A DNA stretch of 37,625 bases from Clostridium sp. (GCF_016650035.1 NZ_JAENWM010000034.1:1-37625); one strand, 5' to 3'. Shown: positions 1 through 8,117, counted from the stretch's first letter. Notes: generated by a model from the letters alone, not told the origin. Program-made: numbers and translations.

Positions 1-126
1 GCAATAATGCATAAGCTTATAAAATACATATTTGCAATTTTGAAAAACCAAGAAGCTTACCAGTTAAGAGATCCTAAATTGCACCAAAGAATGTACTTAG
101 AAAATAATTCTAGGTCGGTAGCTTAA
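1..126 (+). CDS. IS110-family transposase, C-terminal fragment (partial, runs off left edge)
   Basis: Frame 1 is open from the first base to a TAA at 124-126 and encodes 41 residues. It begins AIMHKLIKYIFAILKNQEAY, which resembles the end of IS110-family transposases (Transposase_20), where a His-Lys-Leu motif is followed by an I-x-A-V-L-K-type helix and an aromatic-rich end. The rest of the gene, including the RuvC-like and serine-containing catalytic parts, would lie left of the window. No terminal inverted repeat is expected for this family, so the element end cannot be placed; it probably falls in 127-229, where I see no gene. The family call is from memory of conserved C-termini. Confidence 0.6.
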   Translation, partial: AIMHKLIKYIFAILKNQEAYQLRDPKLHQRMYLENNSRSVA

Positions 127-229
127 TTTAAAATAAACAATCACTAAATTTACCATTGTTCGTGTTTCTTAATGGTCTTTTTGTTGTGCATTAAAATTGA
201 TAACTGTTTTTTTGAATTTATAGTTGACT

Positions 230-895
230 TTAATTAGCTGGTCTATTATTTTTACTTCGCCTCGTAAAGTCATCCTCAATCTCAGCTTTCCAACTTTCAG
301 TAATTGGCCTACTTGCACGCAGTTCACTGACAACGTTGCTAACTGCCTCATAATTAAGTCTCGTGCCCTCGCCATCAGCATTGTAATTGGCTGCTCTGTC
401 TGAACTAATACCAAATTTTGTAGCTGTTGCGATAGCGTCAATATTAGCCCCTATGAAAATGAATTCCCAGCCGTATTTTTTCTTCTGCCATTCAACCATT
501 TTTTTTATTTTTTCATAATTATATTCATTGCTAGCATTTTCCATTCCATCAGTAGTGATTACGAACATTACCTTATTAGTACGCTCCTCCTCATTAGTAT
601 TTCGCTGTACATTCACAATCTTATTAATTGTCTTTCCGATAGCATCTAAAAGTGCAGTGCACCCACAAACAAAGTATTCCTTTTCTGTTATAGGGCGAAT
701 ACCCTTAACGTTTATTCGATCATGTAAAAGCTCATAGTTGTCATCAAAAAGCACCGTGGTTACAATTGCTTCACCTGGCTCTTCCTTCTGTTTTTTAAGA
801 AGTGCATTGTAGCCTCCTATAGTGTCGCTCTCAAGGCCCGACATAGACCCGCTCCTATCAAGGATAAATACCAATTCTGTTAAGTTTTTTTTCAT
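230..895 (-). CDS. vWA-domain protein, TerY-like
   Basis: A 221-residue soluble protein that is almost entirely one von Willebrand A domain. The metal-binding MIDAS motif is visible as DRSGSMS near residues 13-19, with a threonine in the CTALLDAIG segment and the DGMENAS loop near residue 115. This layout matches TerY-type vWA proteins and other stand-alone bacterial vWA proteins that act as Mg-dependent protein-binding scaffolds. There is no signal peptide or membrane segment, so it should be cytoplasmic. The start has a GAAGGGGG ribosome site. It lies 73 bp downstream of the macro-domain gene on the same strand and is probably co-transcribed with it. Its partner and exact role are unknown. 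Confidence 0.85.
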   Translation of the reverse strand: MKKNLTELVFILDRSGSMSGLESDTIGGYNALLKKQKEEPGEAIVTTVLFDDNYELLHDRINVKGIRPITEKEYFVCGCTALLDAIGKTINKIVNVQRNTNEEERTNKVMFVITTDGMENASNEYNYEKIKKMVEWQKKKYGWEFIFIGANIDAIATATKFGISSDRAANYNADGEGTRLNYEAVSNVVSELRASRPITESWKAEIEDDFTRRSKNNRPAN

Positions 896-949
896 ATTGT
901 TAACCCCCTTCTATATAATTAAAGGATAACAGTATTACGATATTAATTG

Positions 950-966
950 GTCGCTTTCAAAGCGAC
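950..966 (-). other. Small hairpin between the macro and vWA genes
   Basis: GTCGCTTT/AAAGCGAC is a perfect 8-bp stem with a one-base loop, directly after the macro stop codon. No T-tract follows on the minus strand, so it is more likely an mRNA-stability or processing element than a terminator. It separates two genes that otherwise look like an operon. Confidence 0.4.
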
Positions 967-968
967 AA

Positions 969-1994
969 TTATACGCCAAGTAGAACTTGCTCAAAAGCGA
1001 ACAAGGCCTCATTTATCTTGTAGATGTTGTAATTACCTTCTTCTATGAAATACTCAATAATCACATCAAATTTATTGCTGTGAGACAATGTGTATCCAGC
1101 TTTATTTAACAAATCACGTGTTTCATCCAAGCTTAATCTAATAGCTATGGCAAAGGCTATGGATGTGACTTTACTAGGGTTGTAACTTTTAGAGCTCCGG
1201 ATCTTAGAAAACAGCTTCCGGTCGATATTGGCCTTCTTATAAGTTTCAACATCCGTCATTCCTTTTTCATCAATAAGACGCAGAAGCATTTGTGAAAAAG
1301 ACTCATCGAGTTGACTGATTACATCCTCAAGGCTACGCTTACCCTGCATCTCGGTTACAACCGGGATACAATTCTCACATTTTATATAATCCTCATTAAT
1401 ATCTTCAAATTGATTGTATTCATAAGACTCTATATTTCTTTGGCTTTCACTAATACGGTGTTCATCAACATAGTTGTCATCAATGTATTTCTCAATTGCT
1501 GAAAAAAGTTTTTCACTCAAAACAAAGGCTTTCTTATCATAGACCACCAAATAAACCGTCATTTCATGATTTATTAGAAATTCCCCTATTGCAGTAATTG
1601 CTATCTGTAATGCCTTATCTTTCGGATAACCATATATTCCAGATGATATCAGCGGGAAGGCGATAGTTTTGCACTTATACTTCAAAGCAAGTTTCAGTGA
1701 ATTAATGTAGCAGTTATGTAGCGAATTCGCCTCACCAGAGTTTCCTCCATGCCATATTGGACCAACTGTATGAATGATATGTTTAGCTGGAAGGCTATAG
1801 CCACTTGTAATGACAGCTTCTGAAACATTGCATTTTCCAATGGAATCACATTCCTCTTGAAGCTTTTCAGCCCCAGCGGCAGAAAATATTGATCCGCATA
1901 CTCCACCTCCCATTTTCAGTGTAGTGTTGGCAGCATTTACAATGGTATCTATTTTCATTTTTGTTATATCATTTCGAATTATTAACATCGGCAT
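969..1994 (-). CDS. Macro-domain protein with C-terminal helical (XRE-like) domain
   Basis: The N-terminal ~175 residues form a macro (Appr-1''-p) domain. Visible are NDIT near residue 8, VNAAN at 19-23, GGGVCGSI near 29-36 and SSGIYGYP near 117-124, which are the ADP-ribose-binding loops. Family members bind or hydrolyse ADP-ribose, O-acetyl-ADP-ribose or ADP-ribosyl adducts. After a charged linker, residues ~215-341 form a helical domain with the pattern R-K-L-F-S-K-I-R-S, P-S-K, A-I-A-I-R-L and N-K-A-G-Y, which looks like a degenerate XRE-type helix-turn-helix. The longest frame starts at a TTG 24 bases upstream, but that TTG lies before the AAAGGAGA ribosome site. The ATG at 1994, 9 bases after that site, is the better start. 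It is probably co-transcribed with the vWA gene. Confidence 0.85.
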   Translation of the reverse strand: MPMLIIRNDITKMKIDTIVNAANTTLKMGGGVCGSIFSAAGAEKLQEECDSIGKCNVSEAVITSGYSLPAKHIIHTVGPIWHGGNSGEANSLHNCYINSLKLALKYKCKTIAFPLISSGIYGYPKDKALQIAITAIGEFLINHEMTVYLVVYDKKAFVLSEKLFSAIEKYIDDNYVDEHRISESQRNIESYEYNQFEDINEDYIKCENCIPVVTEMQGKRSLEDVISQLDESFSQMLLRLIDEKGMTDVETYKKANIDRKLFSKIRSSKSYNPSKVTSIAFAIAIRLSLDETRDLLNKAGYTLSHSNKFDVIIEYFIEEGNYNIYKINEALFAFEQVLLGV

Positions 1995-2065
1995 ATTAGT
2001 AAGTCTCCTTTCGGACAATCTCTTGCTATATATTTTAATTTATTTAAATATACTACTCACCATCT

Positions 2066-2094
2066 ATTATAATAATATATGGCATAATATTCAA
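2066..2094 (-). promoter_or_regulatory. Sigma-A promoter of the macro-vWA operon
   Basis: On the minus strand, TTGAAT (2094-2089) is followed by a 17-bp spacer and a perfect TATAAT (2071-2066). It lies about 70 bp upstream of the macro start codon and nothing else competes for it. Confidence 0.65.
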
Positions 2095-2143
2095 ATCCAT
2101 AAAACAAAAACATTTACTTGATTTCATTTAAAATATTATAAAA

Positions 2144-2179
2144 AAAGCTAGATAAACCTTATCCAGTTTATCTAGCTTT
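2144..2179 (-). terminator. Intrinsic terminator after the P-loop kinase gene
   Basis: Perfect 14-bp inverted repeat (AAAGCTAGATAAAC and its complement) with an 8-base loop. On the minus strand it is followed by a run of seven T, 44 bp after the kinase stop codon. It separates the kinase from the macro-vWA operon. Confidence 0.85.
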
Positions 2180-2222
2180 ATATTTTTATACCATGTAATA
2201 GTTCATAAAGGTTGTTAGTCAT

Positions 2223-2822
2223 TTATTTTCTACTCGATGTTTCTTCCAGTATACGTATTGTTTTTATTAAGGAATCGGTGAATTCTTCATTAGAAGAGTT
2301 TTTGAATATAAGCAAATCATCTTTTATATAAGGGTCATCCAATGCAATCGGAATATCAAAATTAATCCCTTCAATATATTCACTCCAATGCGCAAGTTTC
2401 CATGTATCCCTATCAGAATTCCTTTCAATCATTCTTTGCTTTGTTATATCTATTGAAGTTTCTACCCAAATAACGACTAAAGATGCGTTTTTATCTTTTA
2501 ATATTGTTTTTAGATTTTTGATATAGTTCAAATCTCGTATTTCCTTTGTAAATGGTGCATTAATTAGCACAATATCATCATAATTCAGAGCTTCCAGTGC
2601 AAGTGCTACTATTGTTTCGTATTCATAATCACGTATATTTTCATTAAAAAAATCTGAGCTTCTATTGTAGTCTTTACTAGCTGCAACAAAAATCTGTTTC
2701 GATAGTTTTATGAGTGTATCTTTATCAAGATAGACAACATGACTTAATGATTCGGCAAGCTTTTTTGCGATATAAGTTTTTCCACTTGCTGGTGGTGACG
2801 TTACTAAAATTAGTTTTTTCAC
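2223..2822 (-). CDS. Predicted P-loop kinase / AAA-type NTPase
   Basis: A 199-residue soluble protein beginning with a beta-strand and a Walker A loop, SPPASGKT at residues 9-16. A DKDT segment follows near residue 33, where nucleoside/zeta-toxin-like kinases carry a catalytic Asp. VIWVET and an R-x-x-x-R-x-x-D lid-like segment (RMIERNSDRD) sit at about residues 130-150. The length and layout fit the broad 'predicted kinase' group that phosphorylates small molecules or nucleotides. The substrate cannot be read from the sequence. It has its own terminator and reads in the same direction as the macro-vWA pair. A toxin role seems unlikely without a partner antitoxin, and none is visible. Confidence 0.75.
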   Translation of the reverse strand: MKKLILVTSPPASGKTYIAKKLAESLSHVVYLDKDTLIKLSKQIFVAASKDYNRSSDFFNENIRDYEYETIVALALEALNYDDIVLINAPFTKEIRDLNYIKNLKTILKDKNASLVVIWVETSIDITKQRMIERNSDRDTWKLAHWSEYIEGINFDIPIALDDPYIKDDLLIFKNSSNEEFTDSLIKTIRILEETSSRK

Positions 2823-2938
2823 AAGAATCCTCTCCTAGCCAAAAATTTTTAAATTTATACAATCTTTCATGTCCACTTATTATACCTCTTTTTTCTGTTT
2901 AATATGTTTTTAGGTTGATGTTTTTATTTTAAAAATTC

Positions 2939-2963
2939 GTAACGTAAGTTACCGTAATATAAT
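2939..2963 (+). promoter_or_regulatory. Probable promoter with palindromic operator for the hemerythrin-like gene
   Basis: GTAACGTAAGTTAC (2939-2952) is a perfect inverted repeat of GTAAC arms around GTAA. It ends 5 bp before a TATAAT (2958-2963), so it fills the spacer region of a promoter about 90 bp upstream of the gene. A palindrome there suggests a repressor site. The -35 box is poor. Confidence 0.35.
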
Positions 2964-3051
2964 ATAAAAACTAGTATTATATTATTAAAGAAGTTAATAA
3001 TATCAATAATACGTTAAACATAAATTTATTAAAAAACAAGGAGGCTTAATT

Positions 3052-3612
3052 ATGGATGCAATAGATTTAATGATGGATGAGCATAAATATATATCACGAG
3101 GATTAAAAGTATTTAGGAAATTAAGTATAGAAATATTGAATACTAATATTGTTGATTTTGTATCTTTTGAAAAGATGATTTTATTTGTTAGAAATTACGC
3201 CGATAAACATCATCACAATAAGGAAGAGGTTGTCCTATTTAAAAAGCTGGAAACTCAATTAGGTGAAAAGATGGTAAAAGGGCCCTTATCCGGAATGTAT
3301 ATAGAACATGATTTAGGAAGACAACACATTAAACTTTTAGAGGAAGCTCTTTTGAGAGTTAAAAATGGTGACTTAGATTCAAAAGTTGATATAATCGCAA
3401 ATTCTATATGTTATAGTGATTTATTAACAAGACATATTGATAAAGAAAACAGATTAATATATGCCTTTGCTAGAAGAGCATTAAGTAAGACTGACATGGT
3501 CGACATAAACGTAAGTTGTGAAAAACTTGAATCCATAGCAACTGAAAATCACGTGCAAAAGGAATATATAGATGTTTTAGAAATGCTTGAGAAGAAGTAT
3601 GTTACAGATTAA
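3052..3612 (+). CDS. Hemerythrin-like (HHE-domain) protein
   Basis: A 186-residue protein with the His/Glu pattern of a hemerythrin four-helix bundle: His11 (DEHKY), His53-55 with Glu58/59 (HHHNKEE), His86 (IEHD), His92 and His128 with Glu132 (HIDKEN). These would bind a di-iron centre. Related bacterial proteins bind O2 or NO, or serve in iron-sulfur repair and oxidative or nitrosative protection in anaerobes. It is cytoplasmic, without signal or membrane segments. An AAGGAGG site precedes the ATG. The next gene starts 58 bp downstream with its own strong ribosome site and no terminator between, so the two are probably one operon. Confidence 0.9.
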   Translation: MDAIDLMMDEHKYISRGLKVFRKLSIEILNTNIVDFVSFEKMILFVRNYADKHHHNKEEVVLFKKLETQLGEKMVKGPLSGMYIEHDLGRQHIKLLEEALLRVKNGDLDSKVDIIANSICYSDLLTRHIDKENRLIYAFARRALSKTDMVDINVSCEKLESIATENHVQKEYIDVLEMLEKKYVTD

Positions 3613-3670
3613 TTGATATACATTACGTTATACTATTAATATTTATATTTATATTAAGGAGGAATTTATA

Positions 3671-4321
3671 ATGAGCAGATTTTTAGCACCAATTCACACT
3701 TCATTATTCAATAAAATAAAGGTAACAGAAGATCTAGAAATAAATTTAATAATTTCATTTAAGGAAGTTTACGGAGAAAAAGTAACTGTAATTGTAAATG
3801 ATATTAATAAAAAGTATGGTAACCCCCTAGAGGATGCCCCTCTTGAGGACTTGATTGACACAGATAACATACATGGATGGCTACAGAATAAAATAGCAGC
3901 AGCAGAAACTCGTCAAGCAAAACTTTTAGGAGATTTAATTAATAAATTCGGTGAAAACGCAAAAAAAATTGCCTTTAATGTCTTTGACAATCAAGCTAAC
4001 AAGTTAGCAAAACAATCAAAAAATATTTATAAAACTACCACAGCTCTTGATATCTATGAGGCACTTAATCTATATATACTTGAAGGTATGCCTTGTGATA
4101 ATGCAAACAATATAACTATAAAAGACGTTGATGTATTAGAGTGGCAGAATATTAAATGCTTACATAGAGCATATTGGGAGATTGCAGGAGCAAATGTAGA
4201 TACCTTATATTCTCTTAGATTTTCATGGTTTAAAACTTTTGTAGAAACAATTAATCCTCAATTTACTCATACAGTAAAACCAGAAGGCTCCATTTTCATT
4301 CATAGAATCGAAAGAAAATAA
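3671..4321 (+). CDS. Conserved hypothetical protein, partner of the hemerythrin-like gene
   Basis: A 216-residue soluble protein with no signal peptide or membrane helix, preceded by AAGGAGG. I do not recognise it with certainty. The N-terminal half is charged and helical, with an alanine/lysine-rich helix near residues 75-120. The C-terminal part (residues ~155-216) has a single Cys-x-x-x-x, a tryptophan-rich stretch, then F-x-x-x-I-N-P-Q-F and a final G-S-I-F-I-H-R strand. This end loosely recalls the L-2-amino-thiazoline-4-carboxylate hydrolase/V4R-like small-molecule-binding families, but that is only a resemblance. It shares an operon with the hemerythrin-like gene, which suggests a related redox or stress role. 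Confidence 0.7.
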   Translation: MSRFLAPIHTSLFNKIKVTEDLEINLIISFKEVYGEKVTVIVNDINKKYGNPLEDAPLEDLIDTDNIHGWLQNKIAAAETRQAKLLGDLINKFGENAKKIAFNVFDNQANKLAKQSKNIYKTTTALDIYEALNLYILEGMPCDNANNITIKDVDVLEWQNIKCLHRAYWEIAGANVDTLYSLRFSWFKTFVETINPQFTHTVKPEGSIFIHRIERK

Positions 4322-4331
4322 AGTGAACCAC

Positions 4332-4361
4332 AAGCTGCTTATAATGGTATATAAGCAGCTT
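4332..4361 (+). terminator. Intrinsic terminator of the hemerythrin operon
   Basis: AAGCTGCTTAT and its exact complement form an 11-bp stem 11 bp after the stop codon, followed by TTTGGTTTTAT. It sits between convergent genes and may also slow minus-strand transcripts from asdA. Confidence 0.8.
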
Positions 4362-4389
4362 TGGTTTTATCAAGAGGAAATATAATATA

Positions 4390-6024
4390 TTAGATAGTTT
4401 TAGAGTCACTCCACTCTCTTGCATATTCCTCCATTATCTTATTAAGTACTTTCCCAATTTTAGAATAAGACTCATCATTAAGATTTGCAAGTGATATTCT
4501 GATAGCCCACTCTGGTCCATTGAACCCACTACTGCCGAGTAATACTATGGAAGACTGCTCTGCTAGACGTATAAGAATGTCTACAGGTTTATAATTTTCT
4601 TGTAAGTATTGTGCAAACTCCCCATTATAATTTCGGCCTGCCCACTCCAACAAATCAAATTGAGTGTAATAATACGCATCAAAAGGATCTATTGGAAGTT
4701 CTATACCCAACCCGTCAAACAAAAGTCTTTTGCGGCGACGGCAAATATTTTTCGTTAACTTTTTATATCTATTTTCTTTATCTACTATAGCAAATAGCGA
4801 AAAAAATGCCATTTGAACTTGTTGCGGTGTTGATAACCCTGCAGTATGATTAAGTGCTACTTGACGACTATCGGCTACTATTCTGTCAATAAAAGGTATA
4901 TTATCTGGCTCAGTAGAAATTCCGCCGTAACGTCTTCTTGCTCTTTCCTTTTTATCTTCATCCTGCTCCTTTAATAATTTATTAAATACATTGTGTTCAT
5001 ACAGTGAAATAGTCCCAAGACGCCAACCTGTTACGCCAAAATATTTTGAATAAGAATATACGCCGATTGTATTGTATGGCAAATCTGCCATTAATGAACG
5101 AAACTCATCTACAAAAGTACTATATACATCATCTGAAATAATCATTAAATCCGGATTATCATTGTCAACAATATTTTTTAGCTGATTAACTGTTTCCGGT
5201 TTCATTGCAACAGAAGCTGGATTGCTAGGATTAACTATAAATAATGCTTTTATACTTGAATCTCTTATTTTTTCAATTTCTTTTGAAGAATATTGCCAGG
5301 TGCGCCTGCCATCTTCGGTGATTTCATCAGCTAAAACTTTTACAACTTCAAAATTATAACGTGGTAAATGTGGTATCTCAAGATAAGGAGTGAAAATTGG
5401 TGCCATAAGTGCAATTTTATCTCCCTTTGACAGTATATTGTTTGCAATTAATGTATCAAAAATATAGCACATTGCTGCAGTTGCACCTTCAACCGCAAAG
5501 GTCCTAAACTTTCCTTCAAGAGGCTCATTGTAGCATAACTCTTGTATAAGGTAATCATTAACTACACTTTCAATATGAGTTAACATTCTATCAGGCTGTG
5601 GATAGTTATCCCCAATTATTCCATCTACTAATTCATGAACCCAGTCATCAGCATTAAACCCTTTCACCGTTACACCATAGTTAATCATTTTACTAAGAAG
5701 TTTAATTCCCGAGGCATCTTTATGTGTTTTTGTAAAATCTAAAAACCTTCCAGAAATCCCTTCCTTACTTGGCATTCCAGCTAAGTCGTGATCACTCCAT
5801 ACCCTACGACTTTCTTCAACTGCAAATTGACCAAAAGTGAAAAAGGCTTCCCTTGGGGATGCTGCAATCCAATTAGGATTACCTCTTCCTGCATCCAGTA
5901 GTGAGTGTGCACCATTTTTTTTAGATTCCTCTGCAAGATCAATTAATTTATCTTTAAGTTCAAAAGGGCTTATCTTACCATAAACCTCCTCTATTTCTTT
6001 ACGCTGAAGACTTAATTTATCCAT
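4390..6024 (-). CDS. asdA: Bifunctional aspartate aminotransferase / L-aspartate beta-decarboxylase
   Basis: A 544-residue PLP enzyme of the class I/II aminotransferase fold, with the length and landmarks of aspartate 4-decarboxylase (EC 4.1.1.12, also with aminotransferase activity). It converts L-aspartate to L-alanine and CO2. Seen are the N-terminal DAGRGNPNW (near 44-52), the insert WSDHDLAGMPSKEGI, the NPSNPAS substrate-loop motif (265-271), ISDDVY (296-301) and the Schiff-base lysine Lys327 in SYSKYFGVTGWRLG. In bacteria this enzyme forms large cytoplasmic oligomers. With an aspartate/alanine antiporter it can generate proton-motive force, but no antiporter is in the window. A GGAGG site precedes the start. 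The remains of an Lrp-type regulator lie upstream. Confidence 0.93.
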   Translation of the reverse strand: MDKLSLQRKEIEEVYGKISPFELKDKLIDLAEESKKNGAHSLLDAGRGNPNWIAASPREAFFTFGQFAVEESRRVWSDHDLAGMPSKEGISGRFLDFTKTHKDASGIKLLSKMINYGVTVKGFNADDWVHELVDGIIGDNYPQPDRMLTHIESVVNDYLIQELCYNEPLEGKFRTFAVEGATAAMCYIFDTLIANNILSKGDKIALMAPIFTPYLEIPHLPRYNFEVVKVLADEITEDGRRTWQYSSKEIEKIRDSSIKALFIVNPSNPASVAMKPETVNQLKNIVDNDNPDLMIISDDVYSTFVDEFRSLMADLPYNTIGVYSYSKYFGVTGWRLGTISLYEHNVFNKLLKEQDEDKKERARRRYGGISTEPDNIPFIDRIVADSRQVALNHTAGLSTPQQVQMAFFSLFAIVDKENRYKKLTKNICRRRKRLLFDGLGIELPIDPFDAYYYTQFDLLEWAGRNYNGEFAQYLQENYKPVDILIRLAEQSSIVLLGSSGFNGPEWAIRISLANLNDESYSKIGKVLNKIMEEYAREWSDSKTI

Positions 6025-6079
6025 GTCCTTACCTCCAAGTTTAATGCTTTATTTAATTTTATTTCATAATAATGTGATT

Positions 6080-6205
6080 TTATATATATGTCTCCGTATC
6101 TCCAAACATTTGTATCTTCGAAACAAACTTTTCTAGACCTGCAACATCATCAAGTCTAGCCTTCAAAATTTTACAGTATGGCCCAGTAACATGATTAAGA
6201 TAGTT
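6080..6205 (-). pseudogene. Relic of an Lrp/AsnC-family regulator (C-terminal RAM/ligand domain only)
   Basis: The minus strand encodes NYLN, then HVTGPYCKILKARLDD, then VAGLEKFVSKIQMFGDTETYI and a stop at 6080-6082. This is the characteristic end of Lrp/AsnC proteins: a V-T-G-x-Y turn, L-K-x-R, L-E-x-F, and the final F-G-x-T-x-T. The frame is closed by a stop just upstream and there is no start or helix-turn-helix, so it is about 41 codons of a ~150-residue protein. It lies just upstream of asdA on the same strand and may have regulated it. Codon use looks normal, so the loss is probably recent. Confidence 0.75.
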
Positions 6206-6310
6206 TTATTTTAACACATTAATTTTACAGTTAACATACATTTAGTAATTCAATATATGATATTCACCTTATTAAATTATTTATCAATATATAAATTCCT
6301 AATTAAAAAA

Positions 6311-6338
6311 AACACCCTGAAAATTAATTCAGAATGTT
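6311..6338 (-). terminator. Intrinsic terminator of the cotH operon
   Basis: Minus strand AACATTCTGAA pairs with TTCAGGGTGTT (two G-U pairs) around a 6-base loop and runs into TTTTTT. It sits about 40 bp after the cotH stop. The rest of 6206-6379 holds no gene. Confidence 0.7.
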
Positions 6339-6379
6339 TATACCTGGATATTCTCTTGACCTCTGAGGTTCTCCTATTG

Positions 6380-8098
6380 CTAGAAATGTTTTTTTGATAA
6401 ATATACACTTCCACCAATAATTAGAACTACCATTGATGAGAATATGATGATATCAGCTGAGCTAGTAGTATTAGCACTTGCCTCCACTGTAACATCTTTA
6501 TTTACTGCCTCATCCTGTATTCCTTGCGGTGGTGTTTTCATCTGACCATCTGCACCTTCAGGTGGTGTTCGCATTTGACCATCTGCATCTTCAGGTGGTG
6601 TTCGCACCTGACCGTCTGCATCTTCAGGTGGTGTTCGCACCTGACCGTCTGCATCTTCAGGTGGTGTTCGCACCTGACCGTCTGCATCTTCTGGATTTGC
6701 TGGCATTGCTTCAGCAGTACCATCTGCATTTTCTTGCCCCACTTCCACTGGCATTTCTCCCATGCCATCTGGTTTTTGACCCATGCCGCCCCCACCACCA
6801 GATCCTGAATTACCTTCACCATTATTAGTGCTTGAGATATCCCCTGAAAGTTGCTGAGCTACATTAGCCACTCTTTTTTGTGCAAAGCTTAATAAACTTA
6901 GATTATTACCTTCATCTGTAAATAGTGCTTTTTCAAATTCCTCATATGAATAGAACGCAGTAGGATCTGTTTCAACATAATCCTTTATCATTCCATGTAC
7001 TGATGAGATTTTTTCATTTAAGTTATCTTCTTCCAAATATCCTTCTGATAGAATTTTAAGATATTCATGATATTTCTCTACATATTCTTCGTTTTTAAAA
7101 ATTGCTTCTATTAATGGATATTTTGACATTGCGCCAGTTACAGGTTCATCAATTAAATATTCGGTTGCTTCCAAATCAGTTAATCCTGACCCATCAAATC
7201 CATTGAAAATCATATTCAAATCCCAAGAAATCCATTCAAAGACTCCATCATTATTGTAAAGATAATAATTATGATACATAGCGCCTTGATAACTATCTGA
7301 ATGTAATGTCATTGTGCTAACTGCTAAATACTTTAGAAAAGAATCCACATTGAAAATAGAATCTAAATCGCTACCATCCTCTATCGCTTTTATGAGTTTC
7401 ACCAAATCTTCATTATCATAATCATCCATATTTTCCGGGAACATTCCGGTATAATCCATGCCATCGTCTGAAATATAGGCTAAGTCTGAACCTACTCCCA
7501 TATCAGGCTTGTACAATTCTCCAGAATCATCACCATAATTATCAGTTAAAAATGAATCATTAACTTGTTCCACAGATAAATATAATCCAGAATACGTACC
7601 ATTAATAGACAAAGCTACATAAGTAGTTCTAGAGGAAACTGCATCCAAATCATCTAACATTTCATAGCCTAAATATTCTGCCATCATAGATGGATCCTTA
7701 AATATATTGTTAAGATTTATTTTTGTTATTCCTAAAAAATCTTGATCTTCTAGATAATAATTGAAATCTACTTTTAAACTGTATCTGTCACTATCCGATT
7801 GTGCCACATCTCTTAAGCTAGAATTTCCTTTTGTTCTTATACCAACATCACTAAAAGTATATCCATTATAAGTGATATTTGCCTTCACTATTTCTTCATC
7901 CATAGCATTAGTTAACATATCCGCATATACATCTTCATCAATTTGAATATTAACATCTACAACTTCATTATGGGGGAATATAACGCTATCCACAGAAGTA
8001 TCGCTCTTTATAGAAAACGTACTAATTGGGAAGAGATTCGCTATAATTATTATAACCACTAATACAATGATTGCTACTAAACTTTTAATCCATTTCAT
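6380..8098 (-). CDS. CotH-family protein kinase-like, membrane-anchored, with 11-residue C-terminal repeats
   Basis: 572 residues. There is an N-terminal membrane helix (about 4-25), then a CotH-type atypical kinase domain (about 40-415). Landmarks are VGIRTKGNSS, YSLKVDFNYY, the strand LYLSVEQVNDSFL and the metal-binding SWDLNMIFNGFDG segment. CotH phosphorylates spore-coat proteins in Bacillus. Outside spores, CotH proteins occur in envelope loci together with VTC and DUF4956 proteins, as here. A Gly/Met-rich linker follows, then five 11-residue repeats (consensus EDADGQVRTPP), and a final hydrophobic helix with a Lys-Lys-His tail. The protein is therefore probably anchored at both ends, with the kinase outside the cell. 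It is the last gene of a three-gene operon with 19- and 11-bp gaps. Confidence 0.88.
   Translation of the reverse strand: MKWIKSLVAIIVLVVIIIIANLFPISTFSIKSDTSVDSVIFPHNEVVDVNIQIDEDVYADMLTNAMDEEIVKANITYNGYTFSDVGIRTKGNSSLRDVAQSDSDRYSLKVDFNYYLEDQDFLGITKINLNNIFKDPSMMAEYLGYEMLDDLDAVSSRTTYVALSINGTYSGLYLSVEQVNDSFLTDNYGDDSGELYKPDMGVGSDLAYISDDGMDYTGMFPENMDDYDNEDLVKLIKAIEDGSDLDSIFNVDSFLKYLAVSTMTLHSDSYQGAMYHNYYLYNNDGVFEWISWDLNMIFNGFDGSGLTDLEATEYLIDEPVTGAMSKYPLIEAIFKNEEYVEKYHEYLKILSEGYLEEDNLNEKISSVHGMIKDYVETDPTAFYSYEEFEKALFTDEGNNLSLLSFAQKRVANVAQQLSGDISSTNNGEGNSGSGGGGGMGQKPDGMGEMPVEVGQENADGTAEAMPANPEDADGQVRTPPEDADGQVRTPPEDADGQVRTPPEDADGQMRTPPEGADGQMKTPPQGIQDEAVNKDVTVEASANTTSSADIIIFSSMVVLIIGGSVYLSKKHF
6528..6692 (-). 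repeat. Five tandem 33-bp repeats inside cotH
   Basis: Units at 6528-6560, 6561-6593, 6594-6626, 6627-6659 and 6660-6692 encode (E/Q)(D/G)ADGQ(V/M)(R/K)TPP-type 11-mers. The three units nearest the kinase domain are almost identical, while those nearer the C-terminus carry more changes. The repeat is in frame, acidic and proline-rich, as in wall-spanning stalks. Copy number is likely to vary between strains. Confidence 0.9.
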
Positions 8099-8117
8099 AA
8101 AAACACCTACCTTCTAT

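Noticed and set aside
6528-6692. Five 33-bp repeats that could suggest a CRISPR array
   Set aside because: They are contiguous with no spacers and encode an in-frame 11-residue protein repeat.
6524-6828. Long frames on both strands over the cotH repeats
   Set aside because: They arise from the periodicity of the repeats, which keeps other frames open.
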